Source of the DNA: Falsiroseomonas oryzae
GTDB lineage: Bacteria > Pseudomonadota > Alphaproteobacteria > Acetobacterales > Acetobacteraceae
Assembly: GCF_027856955.1 (NCBI RefSeq)
Contig: NZ_JAPSMD010000003.1
Location: 1 to 64,000, forward strand
Direction of reading: 5' to 3'
Length of the DNA stretch: 64,000 nucleotides
A program made the translations under genes and the position numbers. The first letter of the stretch is position 1; every line of letters starts with the position of its first letter. Of this stretch, positions 1 to 8,245 are shown piece after piece. The notes under the pieces are model-generated. The model ran no database searches. It was not told where the DNA came from and saw only the letters and a list, made by a program, of their open reading frames with translations.

Positions 1-2
1 GG

Positions 3-161
3 CAGCGGGCGGCCCGGCCGCCGGTGCTGCCGTCGGAGGTCGCGGCGCTGCGTGGGGAATGCCCGCCGGCCGAGGGCCGCGCCGCCGACCTGGCGGCCGC
101 CCGCGTGCTGATCGAGACGCCTGCCGCCTACGCGACGGCGCTGCGCGCGGTTCGGCCTTGA
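3..161 (+). CDS. 3' end of an unidentified gene (truncated by window edge)
   Basis: An open frame enters from the left edge and stops at TGA 159-161. The visible 52 residues are rich in Ala, Arg and Pro and end in a helix-like stretch (ETPAAYATALRAVRP). Codon choice is strongly GC-biased at third positions, as expected for coding sequence here. It lies 117 bp upstream of rpmG on the same strand and could be in the same transcription unit. The fragment is too short to identify, and it could still be a non-coding frame. Confidence 0.35.
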   Translation, partial: QRAARPPVLPSEVAALRGECPPAEGRAADLAAARVLIETPAAYATALRAVRP

Positions 162-278
162 CCCGGCGACCGGGCCGACTATGGTGCCGGCCTTCGCCGT
201 GCGGCCCGGGGTCGCGCGGAGCTTCCCGTTTCGACCCGCTCCAGGACCGCCCCTGCAGCGCCTGCTGGAACCAGACCG

Positions 279-446
279 ATGGCCAAGGCCAACACCGTCC
301 TGATCAAGCTCGTGAGCACCGCCGACACGGGCTATTTCTACGTCACGAAGAAGAACACCCGCACGGCGACGGGCAAGCTCGAGCTGAAGAAGTACGACCC
401 GGTGGCGCGCAAGCACGTCGCCTTCCGCGAAGCCAAGATCAAGTGA
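279..446 (+). CDS. rpmG: 50S ribosomal protein L33
   Basis: A 55-residue basic protein starting [18 protein letters not shown], with the family motifs GYFYVTKKN and [14 protein letters not shown]. Size and sequence match bacterial L33, a structural protein of the large ribosomal subunit near the E site. This is the zinc-independent type, with no CXXC pairs. The ATG at 279 gives the canonical N-terminus. A strong hairpin terminator follows at 492-515. pleD is convergent on the other strand, an arrangement often seen in Alphaproteobacteria. Confidence 0.97.
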   Translation: MAKANTVLIKLVSTADTGYFYVTKKNTRTATGKLELKKYDPVARKHVAFREAKIK

Positions 447-491
447 TCCCCGCGGGCACCCTGCCCGCCCCCTGATCTCGTCCGCTGGTCC

Positions 492-515
492 AGGCCCGGC
501 CACTCGGCCGGGCCT
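492..515. terminator. Rho-independent terminator between rpmG and pleD
   Basis: A perfect 10-bp stem (AGGCCCGGCC / GGCCGGGCCT) with a 4-nt loop ACTC, followed by a T-rich stretch (TGCTGTTT). It sits 46 bp after the rpmG stop and 30 bp before the end of the convergent pleD gene. It most likely ends rpmG transcription and may act in both directions. Confidence 0.8.
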
Positions 516-545
516 TGCTGTTTCGTGGCCTTTATGGCCCCTGCC

Positions 546-1934
546 TCAGGGCAGGCGCGGGCGCATCCCGCCACCGTGCGGCCAGTCGGCCGCGTCCGCC
601 GCTTCCACGCGGTCCCGGCCGCCATTCTTGGCGCGGTAGAGCGCCGCATCCGCTGCGCCCACCACCGCCTCGAAAGAGGCGCCCGGCTCGCCGGCGGCAA
701 GGCCCACGCTGGCCGTGACATGCAGGCGGTGGCCGCCGGCCTCGATCGGGGCGGCGGCGATCGCGTTGCGCAGCCGCTCCGCGACCAGCCGTGCCTCGTC
801 AGCGGCGGCGCCCGACATCACCACCATGAACTCCTCGCCGCCATAGCGCGCGACCACGTCGGCGGCGCGGAGATGCGACCGCACGCGCTCGGCGATCTCG
901 CGCAGCACGACGTCGCCGGCCGCATGGCCGTGGGTGTCGTTCACCAGCTTGAAGCGGTCCACGTCGATCAGCAGCACCGCCGCGCCGGCGCTGCGCAGCA
1001 CGGCATCCAGGTGCCGCCGGACATAGCGGCGGTTGCGCAGCCCGGTCAGCGGGTCGGTGACCGCCATTTCCAGCGAGCGGTCGAGCTCGGCGCGCAGCCT
1101 TTCCTGGTAGCGCTTGCGGCGGATCTGGTTGCGCACGCGGGCGCGCAGCTCGTTGGGGTCCACCGGGCGCAGCACATGGTCGTTGGCGCCCAGTTCGAAG
1201 CCGCGCAGCACCTGGCCCTTCTGCGCAGCGTCGGCCACCAGAACCACCGGTACGTCGCGGGTGACCGCATCCGCCCGGAGCCGGGACGCCAGTCGCAACG
1301 CGTCGCCGCCGTCCAGCGACAGGCTGAGCAACACGACATCGGGCGGATGCGCCAGCAGCATCTCCCACGCCGCGGCCGGGTCTGCGCAGGCGCTGACCTC
1401 GAGCCCGTCGAGCCGCAGCACCGTGGCCAGCCGCTCCGCCTCGCCGGCATCGGCATGGACCAGCAGCGCCCGGGCACCGGCGACCGAGGCCGGTGGGCCG
1501 GGCGGCGGCTCGAAGCCCAGGTCGCGCGCGGTCTCGGCGCGCAGGCGCCAGGCGTCCAGCACCTGCTTCATGCGCAGCAGCGCGCGCAGCCTGGCGAACA
1601 GCGTCGCGTCGTCCACCGGCTTGGAGAGGAAGTCGTCGGCCCCGGCCTCCAGCCCACGCACGCGCTCCGCCTGGTCGGTCAGCGCGGTGACCATGACGAC
1701 CGGGATGTGCGCCGTGGCCGGCTGCGCCTTCAGCCGCCGGCACACCTCGTAGCCGTCCATCCCGGGCATCATGACGTCGAGCAGCACGACATCCGGCATC
1801 CAGCCGCCGATGATGGTCAGCGCCTCCTGCCCGGAGGAGGCGATGGCGACATCGTAGTACTCGTTCAGCAGCTTCGCCTCGAGCAGGCGGAGATTGGCCA
1901 GGATGTCGTCAACCACCAGGACGCGCGCGGTCAT
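546..1934 (-). CDS. pleD: Response regulator with diguanylate cyclase domain (PleD family)
   Basis: A 462-residue protein with the PleD layout REC-REC-GGDEF. REC1 (about 1-120) has the acidic pair DD9-10, the phospho-acceptor Asp53 in VVLLDVMMPGMDG and the Lys of LSKPVD. In REC2 (about 155-275) the acceptor position is Ser (VVLLSLSLDGGD), so it is probably a dimerisation adaptor, as in Caulobacter PleD. The cyclase domain (about 295-450) carries the active-site GGEEF near residue 364 and an RxxD inhibitory site (RAAD) five residues before it. It should make cyclic di-GMP from two GTP when phosphorylated and be feedback-inhibited by product. No divK is visible beside it. Confidence 0.93.
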   Translation of the reverse strand: MTARVLVVDDILANLRLLEAKLLNEYYDVAIASSGQEALTIIGGWMPDVVLLDVMMPGMDGYEVCRRLKAQPATAHIPVVMVTALTDQAERVRGLEAGADDFLSKPVDDATLFARLRALLRMKQVLDAWRLRAETARDLGFEPPPGPPASVAGARALLVHADAGEAERLATVLRLDGLEVSACADPAAAWEMLLAHPPDVVLLSLSLDGGDALRLASRLRADAVTRDVPVVLVADAAQKGQVLRGFELGANDHVLRPVDPNELRARVRNQIRRKRYQERLRAELDRSLEMAVTDPLTGLRNRRYVRRHLDAVLRSAGAAVLLIDVDRFKLVNDTHGHAAGDVVLREIAERVRSHLRAADVVARYGGEEFMVVMSGAAADEARLVAERLRNAIAAAPIEAGGHRLHVTASVGLAAGEPGASFEAVVGAADAALYRAKNGGRDRVEAADAADWPHGGGMRPRLP

Positions 1935-2086
1935 GCGGCGCCTCGCCGAACCGTGAGAGTTGCGCCGCGAACGGGCGCCGGAGTCCGCGACTTGTCACGC
2001 GGGTGACGCGGAAGCAGGCGGGCGCCGCCAACGGCGCCCCGGTAGCCGTCTCCGCGCTCTGTCACGGGCTTGTCGAGGAGTCGTTC

Positions 2087-2710
2087 ATGTCGGAGATCGC
2101 CGCGGGTCGCCAGCGGAGGGGGGAGCCTGTCGCCGGCCGGTCGCATGGGGAGGTGCGGAACACGACGCTGTTCCTGCGGCGCTGGCTTGCCAACCCCCTG
2201 CAGATGGGCTCGGTCATTCCGTCCTCGCCGGCGCTCTGCCGGCGCATCGCCGCCCTGGTCGAGCTGGCGGAGGACGAGGTGGTGGTGGAACTCGGCGCCG
2301 GCACCGGCGTGATCAGCCGGGCGCTGCTGGAGGCCGGGGTGCCGCCGGAGCGTCTGGTCGTGGTCGAGATCGTGCGCGACATGGCCGAGCACCTGCGCGG
2401 GGTGCTGCCGGGCGTGAACGTGATCCAGGGGGATGCCTTCGACCTGGCGCATGCCCTGCCGGCGCGGCTGCACCGCAAGGTCGGCACGGCGATCTGCGGC
2501 ATCCCGCTGGTGATGCTGCCGCTGGCCCAGCAGCGGCGCTTCGTGGATGCGGTGGAGAGCGTGGCACCGGGCAAGGGCTTCCTGCTCTACACCTATTGCA
2601 TCACCTCGCCCCTGCCCTACCGGAAGCTGGGCCTGCAGGCGACGCGCGAGGCCTGGACGCCGTGGAACATCCCGCCGGCGAGCGTCTGGCGCTATCGGCC
2701 CGAGCGGTGA
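2087..2710 (+). CDS. PmtA-like SAM-dependent methyltransferase (phospholipid N-methyltransferase family)
   Basis: A 207-residue class I methyltransferase. The SAM-binding motif I is ELGAGTGVIS around residue 67. Upstream, NPLQMGSVIPSSPAL is typical of the PmtA/rRNA-dimethylase-like subfamily that methylates phosphatidylethanolamine in Alphaproteobacteria, and the acidic motif II end (VVVEI) follows. The ATG at 2087 is preceded by GAGGAG with good spacing, so it is preferred over an in-frame upstream start at 2003. The protein is soluble and probably membrane-associated. Family assignment is good; whether PE is the substrate is inferred. Confidence 0.8.
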   Translation: MSEIAAGRQRRGEPVAGRSHGEVRNTTLFLRRWLANPLQMGSVIPSSPALCRRIAALVELAEDEVVVELGAGTGVISRALLEAGVPPERLVVVEIVRDMAEHLRGVLPGVNVIQGDAFDLAHALPARLHRKVGTAICGIPLVMLPLAQQRRFVDAVESVAPGKGFLLYTYCITSPLPYRKLGLQATREAWTPWNIPPASVWRYRPER

Positions 2711-2888
2711 TGCGGGACGCCGCGGCGGCATGAGGGTCCTTCCGGCACGCGGCCGCGCGCGCCCCGCGGCCCACTTGCGAAGCGCGATACGGAAGCTTCG
2801 CGCTGGCACGCAACGGTAGCATGGCTGGCCCGAATCGACCACCGGCCCGCGCGGTTCCATCACGTCCGGCAAGGCGGCCGAGCGACGG

Positions 2889-3524
2889 TCAGCGGCTGGC
2901 CAGCACAGCCTCCCGGCCGTCGGGGCGGGTGAAGCGGGCGACCAGGCGAGCCTGAGGGCTGCGGCGCAGCCGCAGCGCCTCCTCCAGGCCGCGCTGCGCC
3001 AGGGCGTTGCGCAGCGCGTCGACCTCGGGATGCTCGGCTTCCAGCGCCACCAGCCGTACGCCCGAATCGGGCAGGCGCGGGCGATGGTCGTCCCACTGGA
3101 TCAGCGCCGGGATCAGGTTGCTCATGTCCTGGTTCTGCGGCGGCATCGCCAGCCGCCAAGAGAGCTTGCCGCGCTTCATCGCCCGGATCTCGCCCGCGTG
3201 GTGCGTGCCGAGCCGGGTGACCACGGCGTCCAGGACGGGGGTGCGCGCCACCCAGGCGACCAGGCGGGGCTCGGCTTCCAGCATCAGCTTCACGCCCGGG
3301 TCGTCCAGGTCGAAGGGGCGCGGATGCGGCGGATCGGGCTGGTCCGGGTCAGGCGCGATCACCTCCAGGTAGCAGCTTGGCCCGAGGCCCAGCAGCATGT
3401 TGTGCGTGCCCACCCCCTCATGCCGGCCGCCCGGACCCGGCCTGACGCCAAGATGCGCTTCGATGTAAGCGGCGCCCGCTTCGAGCGTGCGGGCACCGAC
3501 GACGATGTGGTCGATCTCGGCCAT
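2889..3524 (-). CDS. Glyoxalase-like (VOC fold) domain protein
   Basis: A 211-residue protein beginning MAEIDHIVVGARTLEAG, the first strand of a vicinal-oxygen-chelate fold with the His metal-ligand position. GGRHEGVGTHNMLLGLG and the YLEVI strand carry further typical positions (His, Glu). It matches the Glyoxalase_3-like family of uncharacterised VOC proteins. The start codon lies 2 nt downstream of the GST stop codon, so the two genes are transcribed and probably translated together (GST first). A role in handling electrophiles or glutathione adducts is plausible from that pairing, but no substrate can be read from sequence. Confidence 0.75.
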   Translation of the reverse strand: MAEIDHIVVGARTLEAGAAYIEAHLGVRPGPGGRHEGVGTHNMLLGLGPSCYLEVIAPDPDQPDPPHPRPFDLDDPGVKLMLEAEPRLVAWVARTPVLDAVVTRLGTHHAGEIRAMKRGKLSWRLAMPPQNQDMSNLIPALIQWDDHRPRLPDSGVRLVALEAEHPEVDALRNALAQRGLEEALRLRRSPQARLVARFTRPDGREAVLASR

Positions 3525-3526
3525 GG

Positions 3527-4225
3527 TCAGCGCACCTGGAACTGTGTGGAGCCAAAGAGATTCTCGCGCTCGGCGTCGCTGATCTGGCCGCGACGCTGAC
3601 GCTCGGACAGGACCTCGACCCCGCGCTGCACCGCCGGCCGCGCGGCGATCGCATCGTGCCAGCGCTTCACGGCCGGGAACCGGGCGAGGTCGATGCCCCG
3701 GCGCTCGGGCAGGCGCACCCAGGGGAAGGTCGCGATGTCGGCGATGGAGTATTCGGCGCCGGCCAGCCAAGGCGTCTCGCTCAGCCGCTTCTCCAGCACG
3801 CGGTGCAGGCGCTGCACCTCCTTGGCGTAGCGGTCCATCGCGTAGGGAATCCTCTCCGGCGCGTAGGTGTGGAAGTGGCCGTACTGCCCGAACATCGGCC
3901 CGATGCCGCCCATCTGGAACATCAGCCACTGCAGGCAGGCATAGCGGCCCGCCGGGTCCTTCGGGACCAGCGCGCCGGCCTTCTCCGCCAGGTAGATCAG
4001 GATGGCGCCGGACTCGAACAACGCGATGCGCTGCCCGCCAGGGCCGTCCGGGTCGACGATGGCGGGGATCCGGTGGTTCGGCGTGATCGCCAGGAATTCG
4101 GGCCTGAACTGCTCCCCGGCGCCGATGTTCACCGGCACCACCGTATAGGGCAGGCCCAGTTCCTCCAGCGCGATGTGCACCTTGTGTCCGTTCGGCGTCG
4201 GCCAGGTCCAGACCTCGATCGGCAT
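3527..4225 (-). CDS. Glutathione S-transferase (YfcG/YghU-like)
   Basis: A 232-residue two-domain GST. The N-terminal thioredoxin-like domain contains the TPNGHKVHIALEELG helix start, the cis-Pro segment NHRIPAIVD and the glutathione-binding ESGAILIYL (Glu-Ser). The C-terminal helical domain holds the N-capping region SIADIATFPWV. YfcG/YghU-type enzymes have disulfide-bond reductase activity with glutathione. The ATG at 4225 has an AGGAACGGAG Shine-Dalgarno; an upstream in-frame start would add a low-complexity leader. It is the first gene of an operon with the glyoxalase-fold gene. Confidence 0.9.
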   Translation of the reverse strand: MPIEVWTWPTPNGHKVHIALEELGLPYTVVPVNIGAGEQFRPEFLAITPNHRIPAIVDPDGPGGQRIALFESGAILIYLAEKAGALVPKDPAGRYACLQWLMFQMGGIGPMFGQYGHFHTYAPERIPYAMDRYAKEVQRLHRVLEKRLSETPWLAGAEYSIADIATFPWVRLPERRGIDLARFPAVKRWHDAIAARPAVQRGVEVLSERQRRGQISDAERENLFGSTQFQVR

Positions 4226-4375
4226 TCCGTGCTCCGTTCCTCGCCCGGCAGCATGGCCCGGTGGCGGAGGACGCGTCCAGCCTGACCCCCCGTCGCGCGC
4301 TCCGTCGCTCAACCACTGGACGAAGCGCCCCGCAAGGTCTGTGCTGTCGCCTGGCCTTGGACGCGGGAGGGCGGC

Positions 4376-4615
4376 GTGGGCGCCACGACGGGGAATGGCG
4401 GCAACCAGGGCGGCGGGCGCAACATCGGGGAGCTCGACCGCACGATCCGGATCGCGGTCGGGACCGCGCTGGTGATGATGTGGATCTTCGGCCCGCTGGG
4501 CTGGTGGGGGATCCTGGGCTTCCTGCCGCTCGTCACCGGGCTGACGGGTGTCTGCCCGGTGTATCCGCTGTTCGGCATCAGCACCTGCCGGCCGCCGGCG
4601 CCCCGCGAAGGCTGA
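4376..4615 (+). CDS. Small DUF2892-type inner-membrane protein
   Basis: A 79-residue protein with a Gly/Asn-rich N-terminus, then two hydrophobic helices (around IAVGTALVMMWIFG and LGFLPLVTGLTG) and a Cys-containing tail (GVCPVYPLFGISTC). This matches the YgaP-like transmembrane domain family, often called DUF2892. A GTG start at 4376 follows a GGAGGG Shine-Dalgarno. The metallophosphoesterase gene begins 11 nt downstream, so they are likely cotranscribed. Function unknown. Confidence 0.8.
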   Translation: MGATTGNGGNQGGGRNIGELDRTIRIAVGTALVMMWIFGPLGWWGILGFLPLVTGLTGVCPVYPLFGISTCRPPAPREG

Positions 4616-4626
4616 GGCCGGTCGCC

Positions 4627-5442
4627 GTGCCCACCATCTTGCAGCTGTCCGACGCGCATCTCTCGCCGCGCAACGGGCTGTTCCGCGCCAACCTGGAGCG
4701 TGTGCGCCAAGCCGTGGCGGCGGACCCGCCCGACCTCGTGGTCGCCACAGGCGACCTCTCGCTGGACGGCGCCGACCGCGAGCCCGACATGGAGCTCGCG
4801 GCGGCGCTGCACCGCGCCTTTCCCGCCCCGCTGCTGGCGCTGCCCGGCAACCACGACATCGGCAGCGAGCCGCGGCTGCAGCCGAAGCAGCCGGTGGACG
4901 ACGCGCGGCTGGATCGCTGGCGCCGGCATCTGGGCCCCGGGCGCGGCGTGGTGGACCTGCCCGGCTGGCGCGTGGTGGGGCTGAACTCCGAGGTGATGGG
5001 CACCGGCCACCCCGAAGAAGCGGCCCAGGCCGCCTTCATCGCCGAGGCCGCCGCCGACGCCGGCGAGCGGCGGATCGCGCTGTTCCTGCACAAGCCGCCC
5101 TTCCTGGCCGCGGCGGACGAGCCCTGGAACCCCTGGTCGGTGCCGCCGGAGGCCCGCGCGGCGCTGGCGCCGCTGCTCGGTCACCCCGGGCTGCGCCTGG
5201 TCGCCTCCGGCCATCTGCACCTGCACCATCAGGTCCGGCGCGGGCAGGTGGAGCATGTCTGGGCGCCGGCCCTGTCCTTCTACGTGAAGCCGGCCGACCA
5301 GGCCGGCATCCCCGGCGGGCGCGAGCCGGGCGCGCTGCTGCACCGCCTTCACGCCGACCATGTCGAGACGGTGCGGCTGGCGCCGGCCGGGATGGAGGCG
5401 GTGCTGATCGACACCGTGCAGGACCAGACCTACCCTCGGTAG
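4627..5442 (+). CDS. Calcineurin-like metallophosphoesterase
   Basis: A 271-residue binuclear metal phosphoesterase with the ordered family motifs: QLSDAHLS (D-x-H), ATGDLS (GD), PGNHD (GNHD) and GHLHLHH (GH-x-H). Resembles the cyclic-nucleotide phosphodiesterase/Icc branch. The GTG at 4627 puts the first catalytic motif directly after the start, as usual; a longer upstream frame is open only because of high GC. The natural phosphodiester substrate cannot be deduced. Confidence 0.88.
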   Translation: MPTILQLSDAHLSPRNGLFRANLERVRQAVAADPPDLVVATGDLSLDGADREPDMELAAALHRAFPAPLLALPGNHDIGSEPRLQPKQPVDDARLDRWRRHLGPGRGVVDLPGWRVVGLNSEVMGTGHPEEAAQAAFIAEAAADAGERRIALFLHKPPFLAAADEPWNPWSVPPEARAALAPLLGHPGLRLVASGHLHLHHQVRRGQVEHVWAPALSFYVKPADQAGIPGGREPGALLHRLHADHVETVRLAPAGMEAVLIDTVQDQTYPR

Positions 5443-5513
5443 CGGTCCGGCTCGCGCCCCCTTGCGCTCCCGGTCGTCGCGGATATGGTCCGGCGCCCCT
5501 TTCGGAGACGCGC

Positions 5514-7031
5514 ATGTCCGGCTTCCGCACCGTGCCCCAGCTTCTCGAGGTGGGCGAGGCGACACGCCCGGCGCTGCGCGCCACCGAGGGCCGCGCGCCG
5601 CTGACCTATGCCGCGCTGCGCGACTTGGGTGCGCGCACCATAGCGACGCTGAACGCCAAGGGGATCGGGCGCGGCGACCGGGTGGCGATCGTGTTGCCGA
5701 ACGGGCCGGAGATGGCGGCGGTCTTCGTCAGCGTCGCCTGCGGCGCCACCACCGCGCCGCTGAACCCCGCCTACCGGGAGGACGAGTTCGCCTTCTACAT
5801 CGACGACCTGAAGGCCAAGGCGCTGGTCGTCGCCAGGGGCGTCGAGACCCCGGCCCGCGCGGCCGCGGCGAAGCTGGGTGTCCCCATCCTGGAGGTCGTG
5901 CCCGGCGTGGCCGCCGGCGACTTCACGCTGGAAGGCGGCGCGGCCGGCCAGGCCGCCCTGCCCGGCACGGCGCAGGAGGACGACGTGGCGCTGGTGCTGC
6001 ACACCTCCGGCACCACGGCGCGGCCGAAGATCGTGCCGCTCACCCATGGCAACGTGACGGCCAGCGCGCGGCACATCGGCGCGAGCCTCTCTCTGACGCG
6101 CGACGACACCTGCCTGAACGTGATGCCGCTGTTCCACATCCACGGATTGATCGCCGCGGTGCTGTCCAGCCTTGGTGCCGGCGGGGCGGTGGTCTGCACG
6201 CCGGGCTTCGACGCGCTGAAGTTCTTCCGCTGGATGGACGAGGAGAAGCCGAGCTGGTTCACCGCGGTGCCCACCATGCACCAGGCGATCCTGAGCCGCG
6301 CGGAGCGCAACGCGGAGATCATCAGGCGGGTGCCGCTGCGCTTCATCCGCTCCTCCTCGGCGTCGCTGCCGGGGCCGGTAATGGAGCAGATCGAGAAGGT
6401 GTTCGGCTGCCCGCTCGTGGAGAGCTACGGCATGACCGAGGCCAGCCACCAGATGTGCTCCAACCCGCTGGAAGGCCCGCGCAAGCCCGGCAAGGTGGGC
6501 CGCGCGGCCGGACCGGAGGTGGCGATCATGGCCGATGACGGCACCATCCTGCCGCAGGGCGAGATCGGCGAGGTGGTGATCCGAGGCCCGAACGTGACCA
6601 AGGGCTACGAGGCCAACCCGGAGGCCAACGCCAAAGCCTTCACCAATGGCTGGTTCCGCACCGGCGACCAGGGCCTGTTCGACGAGGACGGCTTCCTGCT
6701 GCTGACCGGGCGCCTGAAGGAGTTGATCAACCGCGGCGGCGAGAAGGTCAGCCCGCTGGAGGTGGATGGCGTGCTCTCCGCCCATCCGGCGGTGGCGCAG
6801 GTGCTCTGCTTCGCCATCCCGCACGCCAAGCTGGGCGAGGAGGTCGGCGCCGCCGTAGTCCTGCGCGAGGGAATGGAGCTGACCGAGCGCGAGCTGCGCG
6901 ACTTCGCCGCGAAGCAGCTGGCCGACTTCAAGGTGCCGCGGAAGGTCGTGTTCGTGCCGGAGATCCCGAAGGGCGCCACCGGCAAGCTGATGCGCATCGG
7001 CCTGGCCGAGAAGCTCGGCATCGCGCTCTGA
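5514..7031 (+). CDS. AMP-dependent acyl-CoA ligase, oxalate-CoA ligase-like
   Basis: A 505-residue member of the ANL adenylating superfamily: P-loop LHTSGTTARPK near residue 163, A5 motif ESYGMTEASHQM, A7 FRTGDQG, A8 NRGGEKVSPLEV and the C-terminal catalytic Lys in PKGATGKLMR. Length and the A5/A8 details resemble the plant/fungal AAE3-Pcs60 oxalyl-CoA synthetases. It would form acyl-AMP and then acyl-CoA in the cytoplasm. The ATG at 5514 follows TTTCGGAGACGCGC. A ketopantoate-reductase-like gene follows after 10 nt, suggesting an operon for a short organic acid. Oxalate specificity is an inference. Confidence 0.85.
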   Translation: MSGFRTVPQLLEVGEATRPALRATEGRAPLTYAALRDLGARTIATLNAKGIGRGDRVAIVLPNGPEMAAVFVSVACGATTAPLNPAYREDEFAFYIDDLKAKALVVARGVETPARAAAAKLGVPILEVVPGVAAGDFTLEGGAAGQAALPGTAQEDDVALVLHTSGTTARPKIVPLTHGNVTASARHIGASLSLTRDDTCLNVMPLFHIHGLIAAVLSSLGAGGAVVCTPGFDALKFFRWMDEEKPSWFTAVPTMHQAILSRAERNAEIIRRVPLRFIRSSSASLPGPVMEQIEKVFGCPLVESYGMTEASHQMCSNPLEGPRKPGKVGRAAGPEVAIMADDGTILPQGEIGEVVIRGPNVTKGYEANPEANAKAFTNGWFRTGDQGLFDEDGFLLLTGRLKELINRGGEKVSPLEVDGVLSAHPAVAQVLCFAIPHAKLGEEVGAAVVLREGMELTERELRDFAAKQLADFKVPRKVVFVPEIPKGATGKLMRIGLAEKLGIAL

Positions 7032-7041
7032 GGACCGGACC

Positions 7042-8019
7042 ATGAAGCTCTGCGTCTTCGGCGCCGGCGCGATCGGCGGGCTGATGGCGGCGAAGCTCGC
7101 CGCCAAGGGTGACGTCGCGGTCACCGTCATCGCACGTGGCCCGCATCTGGAAGCGATGCAGGCGCGCGGCCTGACGCTGCGCACGGAGGGGACGGAGACC
7201 GTCATCCCCGTGCGTGCCGTGGCCAGCGCGGCGGAAGCCGGGCCGCAGGACTACGTGGTCGTCACGCTGAAGTCGCATTCGCTGCCCGGCGCGGCCAAGC
7301 AGATGCAGCCGCTGCTGGGGCCGGAGACAGCGATCGTCTCCGCGGTGAACGGCATTCCCTGGTGGTACTTCCACAAGCTGGCCGGCCCCTGGGAAGGCCG
7401 TCGGGTGGAGAGCGTGGACCCCGGCGGCGTGGTGTCTGAACTGCTGCCGCCCGAGCGCGCCATCGGCTGCATCGTCTATCCCGCCGCCGAGGTGCCGGAG
7501 CCCGGCGTGATCGAGCACACCTATGGCGACCGCTTCACGCTGGGCGAGCCGGACGGGCAGAAGACGCCGCGCGCGACGGCCCTGTCCGAAGCGCTGATCG
7601 CCGCCGGCTTCAAGGCCCCGGTGCGCCCGAAGATCCGCGACGAGATGTGGGTGAAGCTGTGGGGCAACATGGCCTTCAACCCGATCAGCGCGCTGACCAC
7701 CGCGACGCTCGACGTGCTGATCGCCGATGACGGGCAGCGCGGGGTCGCGCGCGCGATGATGCTGGAAGGCCAGGCGGTGGCCGAGAAGCTCGGCGTGCGC
7801 TTCGCCATCGACGTGGACAAGCGCATCGCCGGCGGCGCGGAGGTCGGCGCGCACAAGACCTCCATGCTGCAGGACCTGGAACGCGGTCGACCGATGGAGA
7901 TCGACGCGCTACTCGGCGTGGTGGTGGAGCTGGCGGAACTGGTCGAGGTGCCGGTCCCGACCTGCCGCACCGTCCTCGCCCTGGTCCGCGCCCGCGGCCG
8001 CGCGGCGGGGTGCTACTGA
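7042..8019 (+). CDS. Ketopantoate reductase family NADPH oxidoreductase (PanE/ApbA-like)
   Basis: A 325-residue protein starting MKLCVFGAGAIGGLMAAKLA (Rossmann GxGxxG), with the central helix Lys in MWVKLWGNMAFNPISAL and the C-terminal ApbA_C domain ending in VPVPTCRTVLALVRAR. Family members reduce 2-dehydropantoate to pantoate with NADPH, but many paralogues beside catabolic genes act on other 2-oxo acids. Given its operon position after an acyl/oxalyl-CoA ligase, a catabolic paralogue is at least as likely as true PanE. Two hairpins follow directly. Confidence 0.82.
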   Translation: MKLCVFGAGAIGGLMAAKLAAKGDVAVTVIARGPHLEAMQARGLTLRTEGTETVIPVRAVASAAEAGPQDYVVVTLKSHSLPGAAKQMQPLLGPETAIVSAVNGIPWWYFHKLAGPWEGRRVESVDPGGVVSELLPPERAIGCIVYPAAEVPEPGVIEHTYGDRFTLGEPDGQKTPRATALSEALIAAGFKAPVRPKIRDEMWVKLWGNMAFNPISALTTATLDVLIADDGQRGVARAMMLEGQAVAEKLGVRFAIDVDKRIAGGAEVGAHKTSMLQDLERGRPMEIDALLGVVVELAELVEVPVPTCRTVLALVRARGRAAGCY

Positions 8020-8022
8020 ATT

Positions 8023-8053
8023 CCCCGCAACAACGCTTCGCGTTGCCGCGGGG
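8023..8053 (+). terminator. Hairpin after the panE-like gene
   Basis: CCCCGC....CAACGC, loop TTC, GCGTTG....GCGGGG form two 6-bp helices separated by a 2-nt mismatch, four bases after the stop codon. The stem is strong but lacks a clear T-run, so it may be a processing or attenuated terminator. Confidence 0.5.
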
Positions 8054-8090
8054 GCCCCGGCATGGCGTCGACCTCGGCAGCATAGCGCCG

Positions 8091-8114
8091 CCTCCCGCGG
8101 CGAGCCGCGGGAGG
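8091..8114. terminator. Second hairpin at the left island boundary
   Basis: A perfect 10-bp stem CCTCCCGCGG / CCGCGGGAGG with loop CGAG. There is no T-tract. Together with the hairpin at 8023-8053 it probably isolates the chromosomal operon from the inserted DNA. Confidence 0.45.
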
Positions 8115-8245
8115 ACACCGGGGGACGCCAGCGGTCGGGGCTCGGCTAGCACTACTTTGGCAGAATTGGGCGGGCGGCTGCCGATCTCGAATTCCCCTGT
8201 CGGCTATTGCGTGATTCATGAGGGATCGGCGTCGGAGAGCCGATC

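Noticed and set aside
525-2006. Long open frame on the plus strand across pleD
   Set aside because: It is antisense to a clear REC-REC-GGDEF gene, is rich in His, Arg and Gln as expected from reversed GC-rich codons, and has no domain.
2777-2801. GCGAAGC/GCTTCGC stem as terminator after the PmtA-like gene
   Set aside because: Seven-base arms with an 11-nt loop, no T-run, and 67 bp past the stop; too weak to call.
5430-7205. 591-codon minus-strand frame opposite the acyl-CoA ligase
   Set aside because: It has low-complexity composition, no motifs, and the opposite strand encodes all ANL motifs in order.
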